From Massilia sp. Root418 (GTDB taxonomy: Bacteria; Pseudomonadota; Gammaproteobacteria; Burkholderiales; Burkholderiaceae_D): a stretch of 64,000 bases of DNA. Made by a program: the position numbers and the translations under genes. Within the stretch, counting starts at the first letter, position 1; every line of letters begins with the position of its first letter. Positions 35,494-43,445 of the stretch are shown piece by piece. The stretch lies in assembly GCF_001425265.1 (NCBI RefSeq), contig NZ_LMEC01000020.1, forward strand, positions 644,707 through 708,706. The letters run 5' to 3'. The notes under the pieces were generated by a model that worked only from the letters and a program-made list of their open reading frames with translations, searched no databases and was not told the origin of the DNA.

Positions 35494-37674
35494 ATGACGA
35501 AACAGGAAAACGCCCCCCGCCACACCGCCCCGCAGCGCGAGGCGGACAGCCTTTCGCGCCGCACCTTCCTCTACAGCCTGGGCGCCCTGGCGCTGGCCGG
35601 CTGCGGCGGCTCCGCCTTCGATGCGCAGCCGCAGGCGGCCTCCCCGCGCCTGCTGGCCGGCAGCGGCGGCTTTATCCATCCAGGCCTGTTGCACACGCAG
35701 GCTGACTTCAACCGGATGATGCAAAAGTACAACACCCAGCCCTGGAAAGGCAGCTGGGACAAGCTGATCGCCAACTCCCACGCCCAGTTGTCCTACGTCG
35801 CCTCGCCCCAGGCCGTGGTCTACCGCGGCGACGACGGCGTGCATCCGCAGAACTACAGCAAGCTGTTCAACGACGTGGCCGCCGCCTACGCCTGCGCGCT
35901 GCGCTGGAAGATCTCCGGCGACAGCGCCTACGCCGACAAGTCGGTGCAGATCATGAACGCCTGGTCGTCCACGCTCACCGGCATCAGCGGCACCACCGAT
36001 TCCCAGCTGGCGGCCGGCATCTACGGCTACGAATTCGCCAACGCGGGCGAGATCATGCGCACCTACAGCGGCTGGGCGGCCGCCGACTTCACCCGCTTCC
36101 AGGGCATGATGCGCAACATCTTCTATCCGATCAATCACGACTTCCTGGTCCGCCACAACAACACCGAGGTCACGCACTACTGGGCTAACTGGGACGTGTG
36201 CAACATGGCCTCCATCATGGCCATCGGCGTGCTGTGCGACGAGCAGGCGCTGTTCGACGAAGCCGTGACTTATTTCAAGAGCGGCGCGGGCAACGGCGCT
36301 ATCGGCCAGGCGGTCTACTATGTACACCCCGGCTACCTGGGCCAATGGCAGGAGTCCGGCCGCGACCAGGGCCACAACACGCTCGGCATCGCGTTGATGG
36401 GGGCCATGTGCGAGATGGCCTGGAACCAGGGCGTGGACCTGTACGGCTACGACAACAACCGCTTCCTGATGGCGGCCGAATACGTGGCCAAGGCCAACCT
36501 GATCGAATCCGGCACCACCTATTACACGGTGCCCTACGTCACCTACGACAACGTGGACAATGTGAACCAGACCGCGTTCGCCACCGCCGGCATCGGCAAC
36601 CAGCGGCCCTGCTGGGCGCTGGTGTACAACCACTATGTGAACCGCAAGGGCCTGGCCGCACCGTGGTCCAAGCAGTTTGCGCTGCTGGTCCAGCCCGAGG
36701 GCGGCGGCTCCGGCTCCACCAGCGGCGGCTACGACCAGCTGGGCTACGGCACCCTCACCTGCGGCCTGGACCCGATTGCCGCCGGCGCGGCGCCCAGCGG
36801 CCTCACCGCCTACGTCAGCGGCGGCGCGGTGGTGCTGTCCTGGTGGGGCAGCGCCTACGCCACCGGCTATACCGTCAAGCGCGCCAGCGTGGCCGGGGGG
36901 CCCTACACCACGGTGGCCAGCAACATCACCGGCCTGCTCAGCTACACCGACAGCGGCCTGGCTGCCGGCAGCTATTACTACGTGGTCACCGCCGCCACGC
37001 CAGCCGGCACCAGCGCGCCGTCCAACGAGGCGCGCGCCATTACCGGCACGCCGCTGCACACCTACCTGCCCTTCGACGCAGCCAACGGCACCAGCGCGGC
37101 CGACGCCAGCGGCAACAACCATCCCGGCACCCTGGCCGGCGGCGCCAGCTGGGGCGCGGGCAAGAAGGCCAATGCCGTCTCGCTGGACGGCAGCAGCGGC
37201 TACGTGAGCCTGCCGGCCGGCCTGATGAGCGACGTGGGCGACTTCACCATCGCCGCCTGGGTCTACTGGAACGCGGCGCGCACCTGGGAGCGCATCTTCG
37301 ACTTCGGCTCCGGCGTCGGCGACTACATGATGCTGACCGCGCGCGCCGGCACCGGCAAGCTGCGTTTCGCCATGACCGTCAACGGCGGCAACGGCGAGCG
37401 CGCCGTCGACGGCGCCGCCGCCCTGCCCACGGGGCAGTGGGTGCACGTGGCGGTCACGCTGTCCGGACGAAACGCCACGCTGTACGTGAACGGCGCCGTC
37501 TCGGGCAGCAACGCGGACATGTTCCTGGCCCCGTTCCGCCTGGGCGCCACCAGCCAGAACTGGATCGGCCGTTCGCAATATCCCGACCCCTACTTCAACG
37601 GCAAGATCGACGACTTCCGCATCTACCGGGGCGCGCTGAGCGCCACGGCGGTGGCCGCGCTGATGACCGCGTGA
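35494..37674 (+). CDS. Alginate-lyase-superfamily polysaccharide lyase with FN3 and LamG-like domains
   Basis: A 726-residue lipoprotein-like enzyme. The leader combines a twin-arginine motif (SRRTFLYSLGALALAGC) with a lipobox LAGC, so it is probably Tat-exported and lipid-anchored. Residues about 50-430 are an (alpha/alpha)-barrel of the alginate-lyase superfamily, with HPGLLHTQADFNRMM, THYWANWDVCNMASIMAIG and the active-site-like QWQESGRDQGHNTLG. A fibronectin type III domain follows at about 430-520, then a concanavalin/LamG-like domain (FDFGSGVGDYMML, GQWVHVAVTLSGRNATLYVNG). The substrate is probably a polyuronide and is not necessarily alginate, because the locus feeds kduI and GH88. AGGAGA precedes the ATG at 35494. 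It may be PL38-like or a new family. Confidence 0.82.
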   Translation: MTKQENAPRHTAPQREADSLSRRTFLYSLGALALAGCGGSAFDAQPQAASPRLLAGSGGFIHPGLLHTQADFNRMMQKYNTQPWKGSWDKLIANSHAQLSYVASPQAVVYRGDDGVHPQNYSKLFNDVAAAYACALRWKISGDSAYADKSVQIMNAWSSTLTGISGTTDSQLAAGIYGYEFANAGEIMRTYSGWAAADFTRFQGMMRNIFYPINHDFLVRHNNTEVTHYWANWDVCNMASIMAIGVLCDEQALFDEAVTYFKSGAGNGAIGQAVYYVHPGYLGQWQESGRDQGHNTLGIALMGAMCEMAWNQGVDLYGYDNNRFLMAAEYVAKANLIESGTTYYTVPYVTYDNVDNVNQTAFATAGIGNQRPCWALVYNHYVNRKGLAAPWSKQFALLVQPEGGGSGSTSGGYDQLGYGTLTCGLDPIAAGAAPSGLTAYVSGGAVVLSWWGSAYATGYTVKRASVAGGPYTTVASNITGLLSYTDSGLAAGSYYYVVTAATPAGTSAPSNEARAITGTPLHTYLPFDAANGTSAADASGNNHPGTLAGGASWGAGKKANAVSLDGSSGYVSLPAGLMSDVGDFTIAAWVYWNAARTWERIFDFGSGVGDYMMLTARAGTGKLRFAMTVNGGNGERAVDGAAALPTGQWVHVAVTLSGRNATLYVNGAVSGSNADMFLAPFRLGATSQNWIGRSQYPDPYFNGKIDDFRIYRGALSATAVAALMTA

Positions 37675-37683
37675 ACGCCGAGA

Positions 37684-37695
37684 GTTATCGATAAC
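37684..37695. promoter_or_regulatory. Palindromic operator GTTATCGATAAC (site 4)
   Basis: An exact 12-bp core ten bases after the stop of the first lyase gene and 125 bases before site 5. It could act as an auxiliary operator for the downstream gene. Confidence 0.75.
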
Positions 37696-37807
37696 GATTA
37701 CTGAACCGTTGCAGGCCGCTAAAAATGGCATACGTCAGGCCTGCAACAATTGGATAGAATTGGCGGGCAGCTCAACGCACACAGATGCGTTTTTTATCGG
37801 CTACGTT

Positions 37808-37821
37808 TGTTATCGATAACA
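37808..37821. promoter_or_regulatory. Palindromic operator TGTTATCGATAACA (site 5)
   Basis: An exact 14-bp palindrome 65 bases before the ATG of the 1577-residue lyase gene. It lies within the upstream open extension of that frame, which argues that the extension is not translated. Confidence 0.8.
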
Positions 37822-37886
37822 CAATAGTCGCAATGCCTGCGAATTTGTTTCACCCACAACAACTTATAACGAGACAGGGAAGCACA

Positions 37887-40800
37887 ATGAACAGAGTTGA
37901 ATCTCGGGGCGCGCCCACGCCCACCCGCATCGCCGCCATGCTGTTTTCTCTCGGTCTGATCAGCAGCTTGCTGCCGCAAGGCGCCTGCGCGGCCGACACC
38001 ATCGCAACGCTGGCCACCGCCTACCAGCCCGCCATCAACGAAACCATCGACGCCAGCGGCTTCAAGCACCCGGGCGTTGGCCTGACCAAGGACATGCTGG
38101 AAAACGTGCGGGCCCAGGTGCTGGCGCAGAAGGAGCCTTGGAACACGCACTTCAACGCCATGCTGCTGTCCTCCGCCGCGTCCAGGACCGTGGTCTCCAG
38201 CAACCAGGGCAGCGACCCGACCAAGCCGGGCAGCCTGGCCTTCAGCAGCCAGGGATTCAACTCGAAGTTCATCGCGGACGGCCTGAAAGCCTACACCCAG
38301 GCCCTGCTCTACTACATCACCGGCGACGAGACCTACCGTGCCAACACCATGCGCATCCTGCGCATCTGGGCGCAGATGGACCCGGCGCAGTACGTCTATT
38401 TCGTAGACTCCCACATCCACACCGGCATACCGCTGAGCCGCATGGTGGCAGCCGCCGAAATCATGCGCTACACCAGTTGCCAGACCGCGGCGCTGGAATG
38501 GACCGCGCAGGACACGGCCAGCTTCTCCACCAACCTGATCAACCCGGTCATCGAGACCTTCCAGCACACCAACTACCGCTTCATGAACCAGCACCTTTAT
38601 CCGCTGCTGGGCGCCATGTCGGGCTACATCTTCACCGGCAACCGGCCGCGCTACAACGAGGGCGTGGAATGGTTCACGGTGAACCGCACGGCCGAGGACC
38701 AGGGCCAGAACGGCGCCATCAAGGCGCTGTTCCGCCTGGTGGAGAAGAACGACCTGACCGGCGAAGCCGTGACCCCGGTGGTGCAGCACGTGGAAATGGG
38801 CCGCGACCAGGCCCACGGCGGCGGCGACATCACCAACGCCGGCATCCTGGCGCGCCTGCTCAACGCGCAGGACACCAAGGTCGATCCGGCCACCGGCACC
38901 GCCTCCACCGCGGCGGACGCGGTCGGCCCCTACGAATTCCTGAACGACCGCATCCTGGACGCGGCCGACTTCTTCGGCCGCTACATGACCGGCTACGACA
39001 CGCCGTGGGTGCCGACCGCCTCGCACACGGACGCCAACGGCGTGCCCACCGTGGTGTACCGCGAGATTGCGGGCGGCTACCGGGGCCGCATGTTCTCCAG
39101 TCTGTGGGAACCCTACTACTATTACAAGTACGTGAAGGGCGTGGACATCGCCCAGCGCGCGCCCTACCTGAGCCACATGTTCGCGCTGCGCACCAGCTAC
39201 AACTGGGACGGCGTGGACGGCGGCGGCGACTACTGGCTCTTCATCCCGCCGGCAGCGGCGGACGCCGAAGGCGGCCAGCTGCTGGTCAAGCCGATCGCCG
39301 AACCTTACCGCGAAGTGGAAGACCGTTTCACGGTACTGGAAGGCGACGTGACGGCCATGCAGGACGAAACCGCGTCCTTCTTGCAGATTAATACCACGGC
39401 AGCCGGCGCCAGGCTGGCCGTGGTCGGCTACGGCAACAGCTCGAAAAGCATCGCCTTCAAGATCCGCACCAACGGCGTGGCGTCGCTGGAAACGTTCGAC
39501 GAAACCGTGGCGCTGCCGGACACCAAGGGCCAGTGGCGCTACATCAATTACACGCTGGACGCCTACCACGGCCTGAGCGACGTGCAGTACCTCACCATCA
39601 AGGGCGCCGGCACCCGCGTCGACATCGACCACATCAACGTCCAGGGCGGCAGCTTCACTCCGCCCGTGTTCACCGAGGGCGACGCCGACCTGAGCCTGGT
39701 CACGTACGCCAGCTCCAGCGCCGCCATCAACCACAGCTTCGCCGCCACCGACGCCGGCGCGGGCGACGTGCTGACCTACCAGGTGGACAACCTGCCGGCC
39801 GGCGCCAGCTTCGACACCGCCACCGGCGCCTTCTCCTGGCTGCCGGCGCAGGCCGGCACCTACTCCTTCATCATCACCACCTCGGACGGCACCACCGTCA
39901 CCAGCAAGGTGGTGAAGATCACCGTGACGGCCGACCGCCAGTCCGCCATCGCCGCCGTGAACGCGGCCTTCAAGGCCGGCACGCTGTACGTGGCCTCCAC
40001 GCTGGACACCTACAACGCGGCCTACGCCGACACCGTCACGGCGTCCGGCAGCGCGAACGACGCGCTGTTCCAGCAAAAGCTGGCGGCGCTGAACACCGCC
40101 GTGCAGGGCCTGCAGGAGCTGACCCCGCTGCTGGCCGACGGCAGCATGAACTACCGTAATATGTTCATCACCTCCACCTTCGGCACGGCCGTTCCGCTGC
40201 TGATGGACAACACGCCGACCAGCTGGTCCACCGCGCCGGGCACCTATGCGCCCAACCTGGCCCACATCATGGACTTCGGCCCGGACTTCAAGGCCTCGGC
40301 ATCGTCCTTCCAGATGCAGGTGCGCGCCAGCTTCCCGGAACGCATCGGCGGCGTGGCCATGTTCGGCTCCGACGACAACGAGAACTGGACCCGCCTGACG
40401 CCGGGCCTGACCGTCATCTCCGACGACATGCAGACCCTGCCCGTGCAGGACGACCTGAAAGACCGGCGCTTCCGCTTCTTCAAGCTGCAGATGGTGCAGC
40501 CGACCTACGCCATCCTGGAAGTGGGCGAGTTCCGCATTTTCGGCCAGCGTTATGAGACGGTAAACAAGATCAGCGCCGTGTCCATCAGCTCCGCGCAAAG
40601 CCTGAAGAAGCGCATCGTGCCGGGCAACACGGTGAAGCTGAACTTCCAGTCGCGGGAGGCGATCAACAGCGTCAACGTGCTGGTGCAGGGCCAGCCGGCC
40701 ACTGTGACCAGCGCGGACAACCTGAACTGGACCGCCACCTGGGTGGCGACCGCCAATGCGCCGGCCGGCGCCGTCAAGTTCGTCATCAACTACAAGACGG

Positions 40801-42620
40801 CGGCCGGTGTTAACGCCGAGCCCACCCTGTTCACCACCGACGACAGCGCCCTGTTTATCTCGGACCAGACCGGCCTGATCGACCCGCTCAGCCTGGCCAG
40901 CCTGAGCGACTCCAGCGGCAGGAACCAGACCGACGTGCTGGCCCAGGCCAACCTGCTCCTGGACAGCAACCTGGGCACCTTCACCGACTTCCGCGTCAGC
41001 GGCTCGGGCAACGGCGGCTGGCTCAAGTTCGACTTCAAGGGCGGCGGCCAGGCCACCCTGAACCGGGTGGAAGTGATCGGCCGCCAGGACCAGTACGCGG
41101 GCCGCATCAACGGCACCGTGGTGCAGGGCTCGAACGACAACGCCACCTGGGACACCCTCACCCCGGCCACGAACGGCTCGTCGGACTGGCAAACGCTGAA
41201 GATCAGCAGCCTGCAGCCCTACCGCTACATCCGCGTGGTTAACGGCAACGCCTGGTACGGCAATATGTCCGAGCTGCGCCTGTACGGCGCGGTGGAATCG
41301 GTGAACATGATCTCCACCGCGTCCATCTCCTCGGCGCAGGCGCTGCGCACCCGCGTCGTGCCGGGCAACACCGTCAAGGTGGCGTTCACGGCCAAGGAAG
41401 CCATCAACAACGTCAGCGCCACCATCCAGGGCGTGCCGGCCACCGTGGCCACCACCGACAACGTCAACTACACCGCCACTGCCGTGCTGCCGCAAGGTGC
41501 GCCGGCTGGCCCGGTGGGCTTCGCCATCAACTACAAGACCAGCACCGGCAAGGACGGCTACCCGAACACGGCCACCACCGACGGCACCTTGCTGACGCTG
41601 GTGGACGAGGCCGACGTGATCAAGAACGTGACCGGCATCGCCACGCTGATCGATTCCACCGTTGGGCGCTCGGCGGCCAGCACGCTGTCCATCACCAATA
41701 CGCTGTTCGACGCCAACCTGGGCACCAGCTCGGACTACCGCACCGGCAGCAGCAACTCGGGTGTGGGCAGCTACATCACCTTCGACTTCAAGGCCGGCAA
41801 CCAGGCCACGCTGACCGGCGTGGAGCTGGCGGCCCGGCAGGACCAGGCAGCGCGCGCCAAAGGCACCGTGGTGCAAGGCTCGAACGACAACGCCAGCTGG
41901 ACCACGCTGACCCCGTCGGCCGTGACGACGCAGGACTGGCAGACCCTGGCCGTGACAGGCGGCGTGCCCTTCCGCTACATCCGCGTCTACAACGGCGGCA
42001 CCTGGTACGGCAACCTGGCCGAAGTGCGCTTCCACGGCACCGTGCAGGGGGCGGACACCACGGCGCCCACCACCACCAGCAACGCGCCCACGGCGCCGGT
42101 GAACCAGGACACCACCGTCAGCTTCAGCGCCACCGATACCGGTTCCGGCGTGGCCGCCACCTACTACAAGGTGAACGGCGGCGTGCAGCAGACCGGCGCC
42201 TCGGTGCTGCTGGCGGCGGGCGCCAGCTACACGCTCAGCTACTGGAGCGTGGACAAGGCCGGCAACGTGGAGGCGGCACGCACGCAGACCGTGAAAATCG
42301 GCCCGCCGGACGTGAGCGCAGGCGTGCAGATGACGCAGCAGGGCGCCACCCTGAACCGCGCCACCGGCAAGTACGTGGGCAGCGTCACGGTGGCCAACAC
42401 CAGCGGCGCCGCGCTGGGCGGCCCGCTGCAGCTCAAGCTGAACGGCCTCACCGCCGGCCTCACGCTGGACAACGCCAGCGGCACGGACGGCGGCGCGCCC
42501 TACGTCACCCTGGCCGGCCCGCTGAACGCCGGCGCCACCGTCAGCGTGCCGCTCACCTTCACCAATCCCGCCCGCAGCGTGGTGGCGTACACGCCCGCGC
42601 TCTACAAGGGCAGCTTCTAA
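37887..42620 (+). CDS. Giant modular alginate-lyase-superfamily protein with duplicated Ig-like and F5/8-type carbohydrate-binding modules
   Basis: A 1577-residue exported protein with a signal peptide ending near QGACAAD. Residues about 60-480 form the alginate-lyase-like barrel (HPGVGLTKDMLENVRAQVL, TNYRFMNQHLYPLLGAMSG, HVEMGRDQAHGGGD). A carbohydrate-binding-like beta-sandwich (about 480-590), a cadherin/Ig-type domain (about 600-685) and a first discoidin-like domain follow. Then an Ig-like plus F5/8-type pair occurs twice (about 890-1135 and 1137-1386), followed by a further Ig-like domain and a C-terminal beta domain. I chose the ATG at 37887, preceded by AGGGA, because the in-frame extension contains operator site 5. 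It probably binds and cleaves a large acidic glycan outside the cell. A PEP-CTERM gene follows after ten bases. Confidence 0.8.
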   Translation: MNRVESRGAPTPTRIAAMLFSLGLISSLLPQGACAADTIATLATAYQPAINETIDASGFKHPGVGLTKDMLENVRAQVLAQKEPWNTHFNAMLLSSAASRTVVSSNQGSDPTKPGSLAFSSQGFNSKFIADGLKAYTQALLYYITGDETYRANTMRILRIWAQMDPAQYVYFVDSHIHTGIPLSRMVAAAEIMRYTSCQTAALEWTAQDTASFSTNLINPVIETFQHTNYRFMNQHLYPLLGAMSGYIFTGNRPRYNEGVEWFTVNRTAEDQGQNGAIKALFRLVEKNDLTGEAVTPVVQHVEMGRDQAHGGGDITNAGILARLLNAQDTKVDPATGTASTAADAVGPYEFLNDRILDAADFFGRYMTGYDTPWVPTASHTDANGVPTVVYREIAGGYRGRMFSSLWEPYYYYKYVKGVDIAQRAPYLSHMFALRTSYNWDGVDGGGDYWLFIPPAAADAEGGQLLVKPIAEPYREVEDRFTVLEGDVTAMQDETASFLQINTTAAGARLAVVGYGNSSKSIAFKIRTNGVASLETFDETVALPDTKGQWRYINYTLDAYHGLSDVQYLTIKGAGTRVDIDHINVQGGSFTPPVFTEGDADLSLVTYASSSAAINHSFAATDAGAGDVLTYQVDNLPAGASFDTATGAFSWLPAQAGTYSFIITTSDGTTVTSKVVKITVTADRQSAIAAVNAAFKAGTLYVASTLDTYNAAYADTVTASGSANDALFQQKLAALNTAVQGLQELTPLLADGSMNYRNMFITSTFGTAVPLLMDNTPTSWSTAPGTYAPNLAHIMDFGPDFKASASSFQMQVRASFPERIGGVAMFGSDDNENWTRLTPGLTVISDDMQTLPVQDDLKDRRFRFFKLQMVQPTYAILEVGEFRIFGQRYETVNKISAVSISSAQSLKKRIVPGNTVKLNFQSREAINSVNVLVQGQPATVTSADNLNWTATWVATANAPAGAVKFVINYKTAAGVNAEPTLFTTDDSALFISDQTGLIDPLSLASLSDSSGRNQTDVLAQANLLLDSNLGTFTDFRVSGSGNGGWLKFDFKGGGQATLNRVEVIGRQDQYAGRINGTVVQGSNDNATWDTLTPATNGSSDWQTLKISSLQPYRYIRVVNGNAWYGNMSELRLYGAVESVNMISTASISSAQALRTRVVPGNTVKVAFTAKEAINNVSATIQGVPATVATTDNVNYTATAVLPQGAPAGPVGFAINYKTSTGKDGYPNTATTDGTLLTLVDEADVIKNVTGIATLIDSTVGRSAASTLSITNTLFDANLGTSSDYRTGSSNSGVGSYITFDFKAGNQATLTGVELAARQDQAARAKGTVVQGSNDNASWTTLTPSAVTTQDWQTLAVTGGVPFRYIRVYNGGTWYGNLAEVRFHGTVQGADTTAPTTTSNAPTAPVNQDTTVSFSATDTGSGVAATYYKVNGGVQQTGASVLLAAGASYTLSYWSVDKAGNVEAARTQTVKIGPPDVSAGVQMTQQGATLNRATGKYVGSVTVANTSGAALGGPLQLKLNGLTAGLTLDNASGTDGGAPYVTLAGPLNAGATVSVPLTFTNPARSVVAYTPALYKGSF
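40558..42045 (+). repeat. Internal duplication of a ~740-bp Ig-like/F5-8-type module
   Basis: Two adjacent segments of the giant lyase gene, about 40558-41295 and 41299-42045, encode the same module order with clear protein similarity. Paired examples are ISSAQSLKKRIVPGNTVK with ISSAQALRTRVVPGNTVK, and GTVVQGSNDNATWDTLTP with GTVVQGSNDNASWTTLTP. This is an in-gene tandem duplication of a binding module. Confidence 0.85.
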
Positions 42621-42630
42621 GGAACCCGTC

Positions 42631-43269
42631 ATGAACTTCCATCTCAAGCAAATATTCGCCCCCCTGCTGCGCAGGGCCACCCGTCCGCTGGCCGTGGCGC
42701 TGGCTATGGCCATGACGCTGGCAGCCGGCAGCGGCATGGCCAGCGCCAGCACGGTCCACGTCTCGGTCAACACCGCCGGCTTCGGCGCGGCCAGCGGCTA
42801 CCTGGACATGCAGCTCAGCGCCAGCGCCGGCGTGCCGCTGGCCACGGCGGTAGTGAGCAACCTGGCGGGCTTCGGCGCGCTGGACCTGAACTACGGCTGG
42901 ACGGCGGTGGCGGGCGGTTTCAGGTTCCGCAACGACACCTCCAACTACCTGTCGCACACCGCCGTCTTCGGCGGCGTGCTGTCCTTCGACCTGACCTTCG
43001 ACGGCGCCTACGACCCGCTCACCACTTACGTGTCGCACTTCGTGGTGTCGGCCTTCGACGAGACCTTCGCCCCGCTCGGGGCCTACAACCCGGTCAGCCT
43101 GGCCCTGGCCGATTTCAGCTGGACGCCCGCGCGGACGGCGTCCGGCATCGGCACCATCACCGCCGCCGTGTCCGATCCGGGCGTGGCGGTGGTGCCCGAA
43201 CCGGCCAACCTGCTGCTGCTCGGCGCCGGCCTGGCCGCCATGGCGCTGGTCCAGCGCCGCCGCGCCTGA
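42631..43269 (+). CDS. PEP-CTERM sorting-domain protein
   Basis: A 212-residue exported protein with an N-terminal signal (MNFHLKQIFAPLLRRATRPLAVALAM...). The C-terminal PEP-CTERM tripartite signal is VPEPANLLLLGAGLAAMALV followed by QRRRA. The mature part is beta-rich without a known catalytic motif (YLDMQLSASAGVPLATAVV, LSFDLTFDGAYDPL). Proteins with this tail are processed by exosortase EpsH and associated with exopolysaccharide-producing bacteria. It starts ten bases after the giant lyase gene with AAGGA upstream, so the two are almost certainly co-transcribed. It may anchor or accompany the lyase at the cell surface. Confidence 0.92.
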   Translation: MNFHLKQIFAPLLRRATRPLAVALAMAMTLAAGSGMASASTVHVSVNTAGFGAASGYLDMQLSASAGVPLATAVVSNLAGFGALDLNYGWTAVAGGFRFRNDTSNYLSHTAVFGGVLSFDLTFDGAYDPLTTYVSHFVVSAFDETFAPLGAYNPVSLALADFSWTPARTASGIGTITAAVSDPGVAVVPEPANLLLLGAGLAAMALVQRRRA

Positions 43270-43354
43270 AGCCGCTTGCCACACCTTGGCCCAGCGCCGG
43301 GGTGCGGCAGGCCCCCGCCTGTTGCTTTTATCTTGAAATTGCCAATAATCATGA

Positions 43355-43383
43355 TTGACCGTCAATTGACGGCTGACTAAGAT
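43355..43383 (+). promoter_or_regulatory. Promoter with embedded palindrome upstream of the S8 protease
   Basis: TTGACC (43355-43360) and TAAGAT (43378-43383) are spaced by exactly 17 bases. A perfect 14-bp palindrome CCGTCAATTGACGG (43359-43372) overlaps the -35 and the spacer. A regulator bound there would block or remodel this promoter. It differs from the other palindromes in the window. Confidence 0.65.
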
Positions 43384-43445
43384 CGGTTGCCATACGCCTC
43401 AGCTCTGGGCGGTTCGATCAATCTTTCAGCCATGGGACGGTCCAG

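Noticed and set aside
37794..42773. A 1659-codon open frame antisense to the giant lyase
   Set aside because: It is exceptionally long but rich in Gly, His, Val and Ala, as expected from GC-rich antisense. The plus-strand protein has clear domains and a signal peptide.
43270..43345. A GC-rich imperfect inverted repeat after the PEP-CTERM gene as a terminator
   Set aside because: The stem has mismatches and no T run, so I could not support it.
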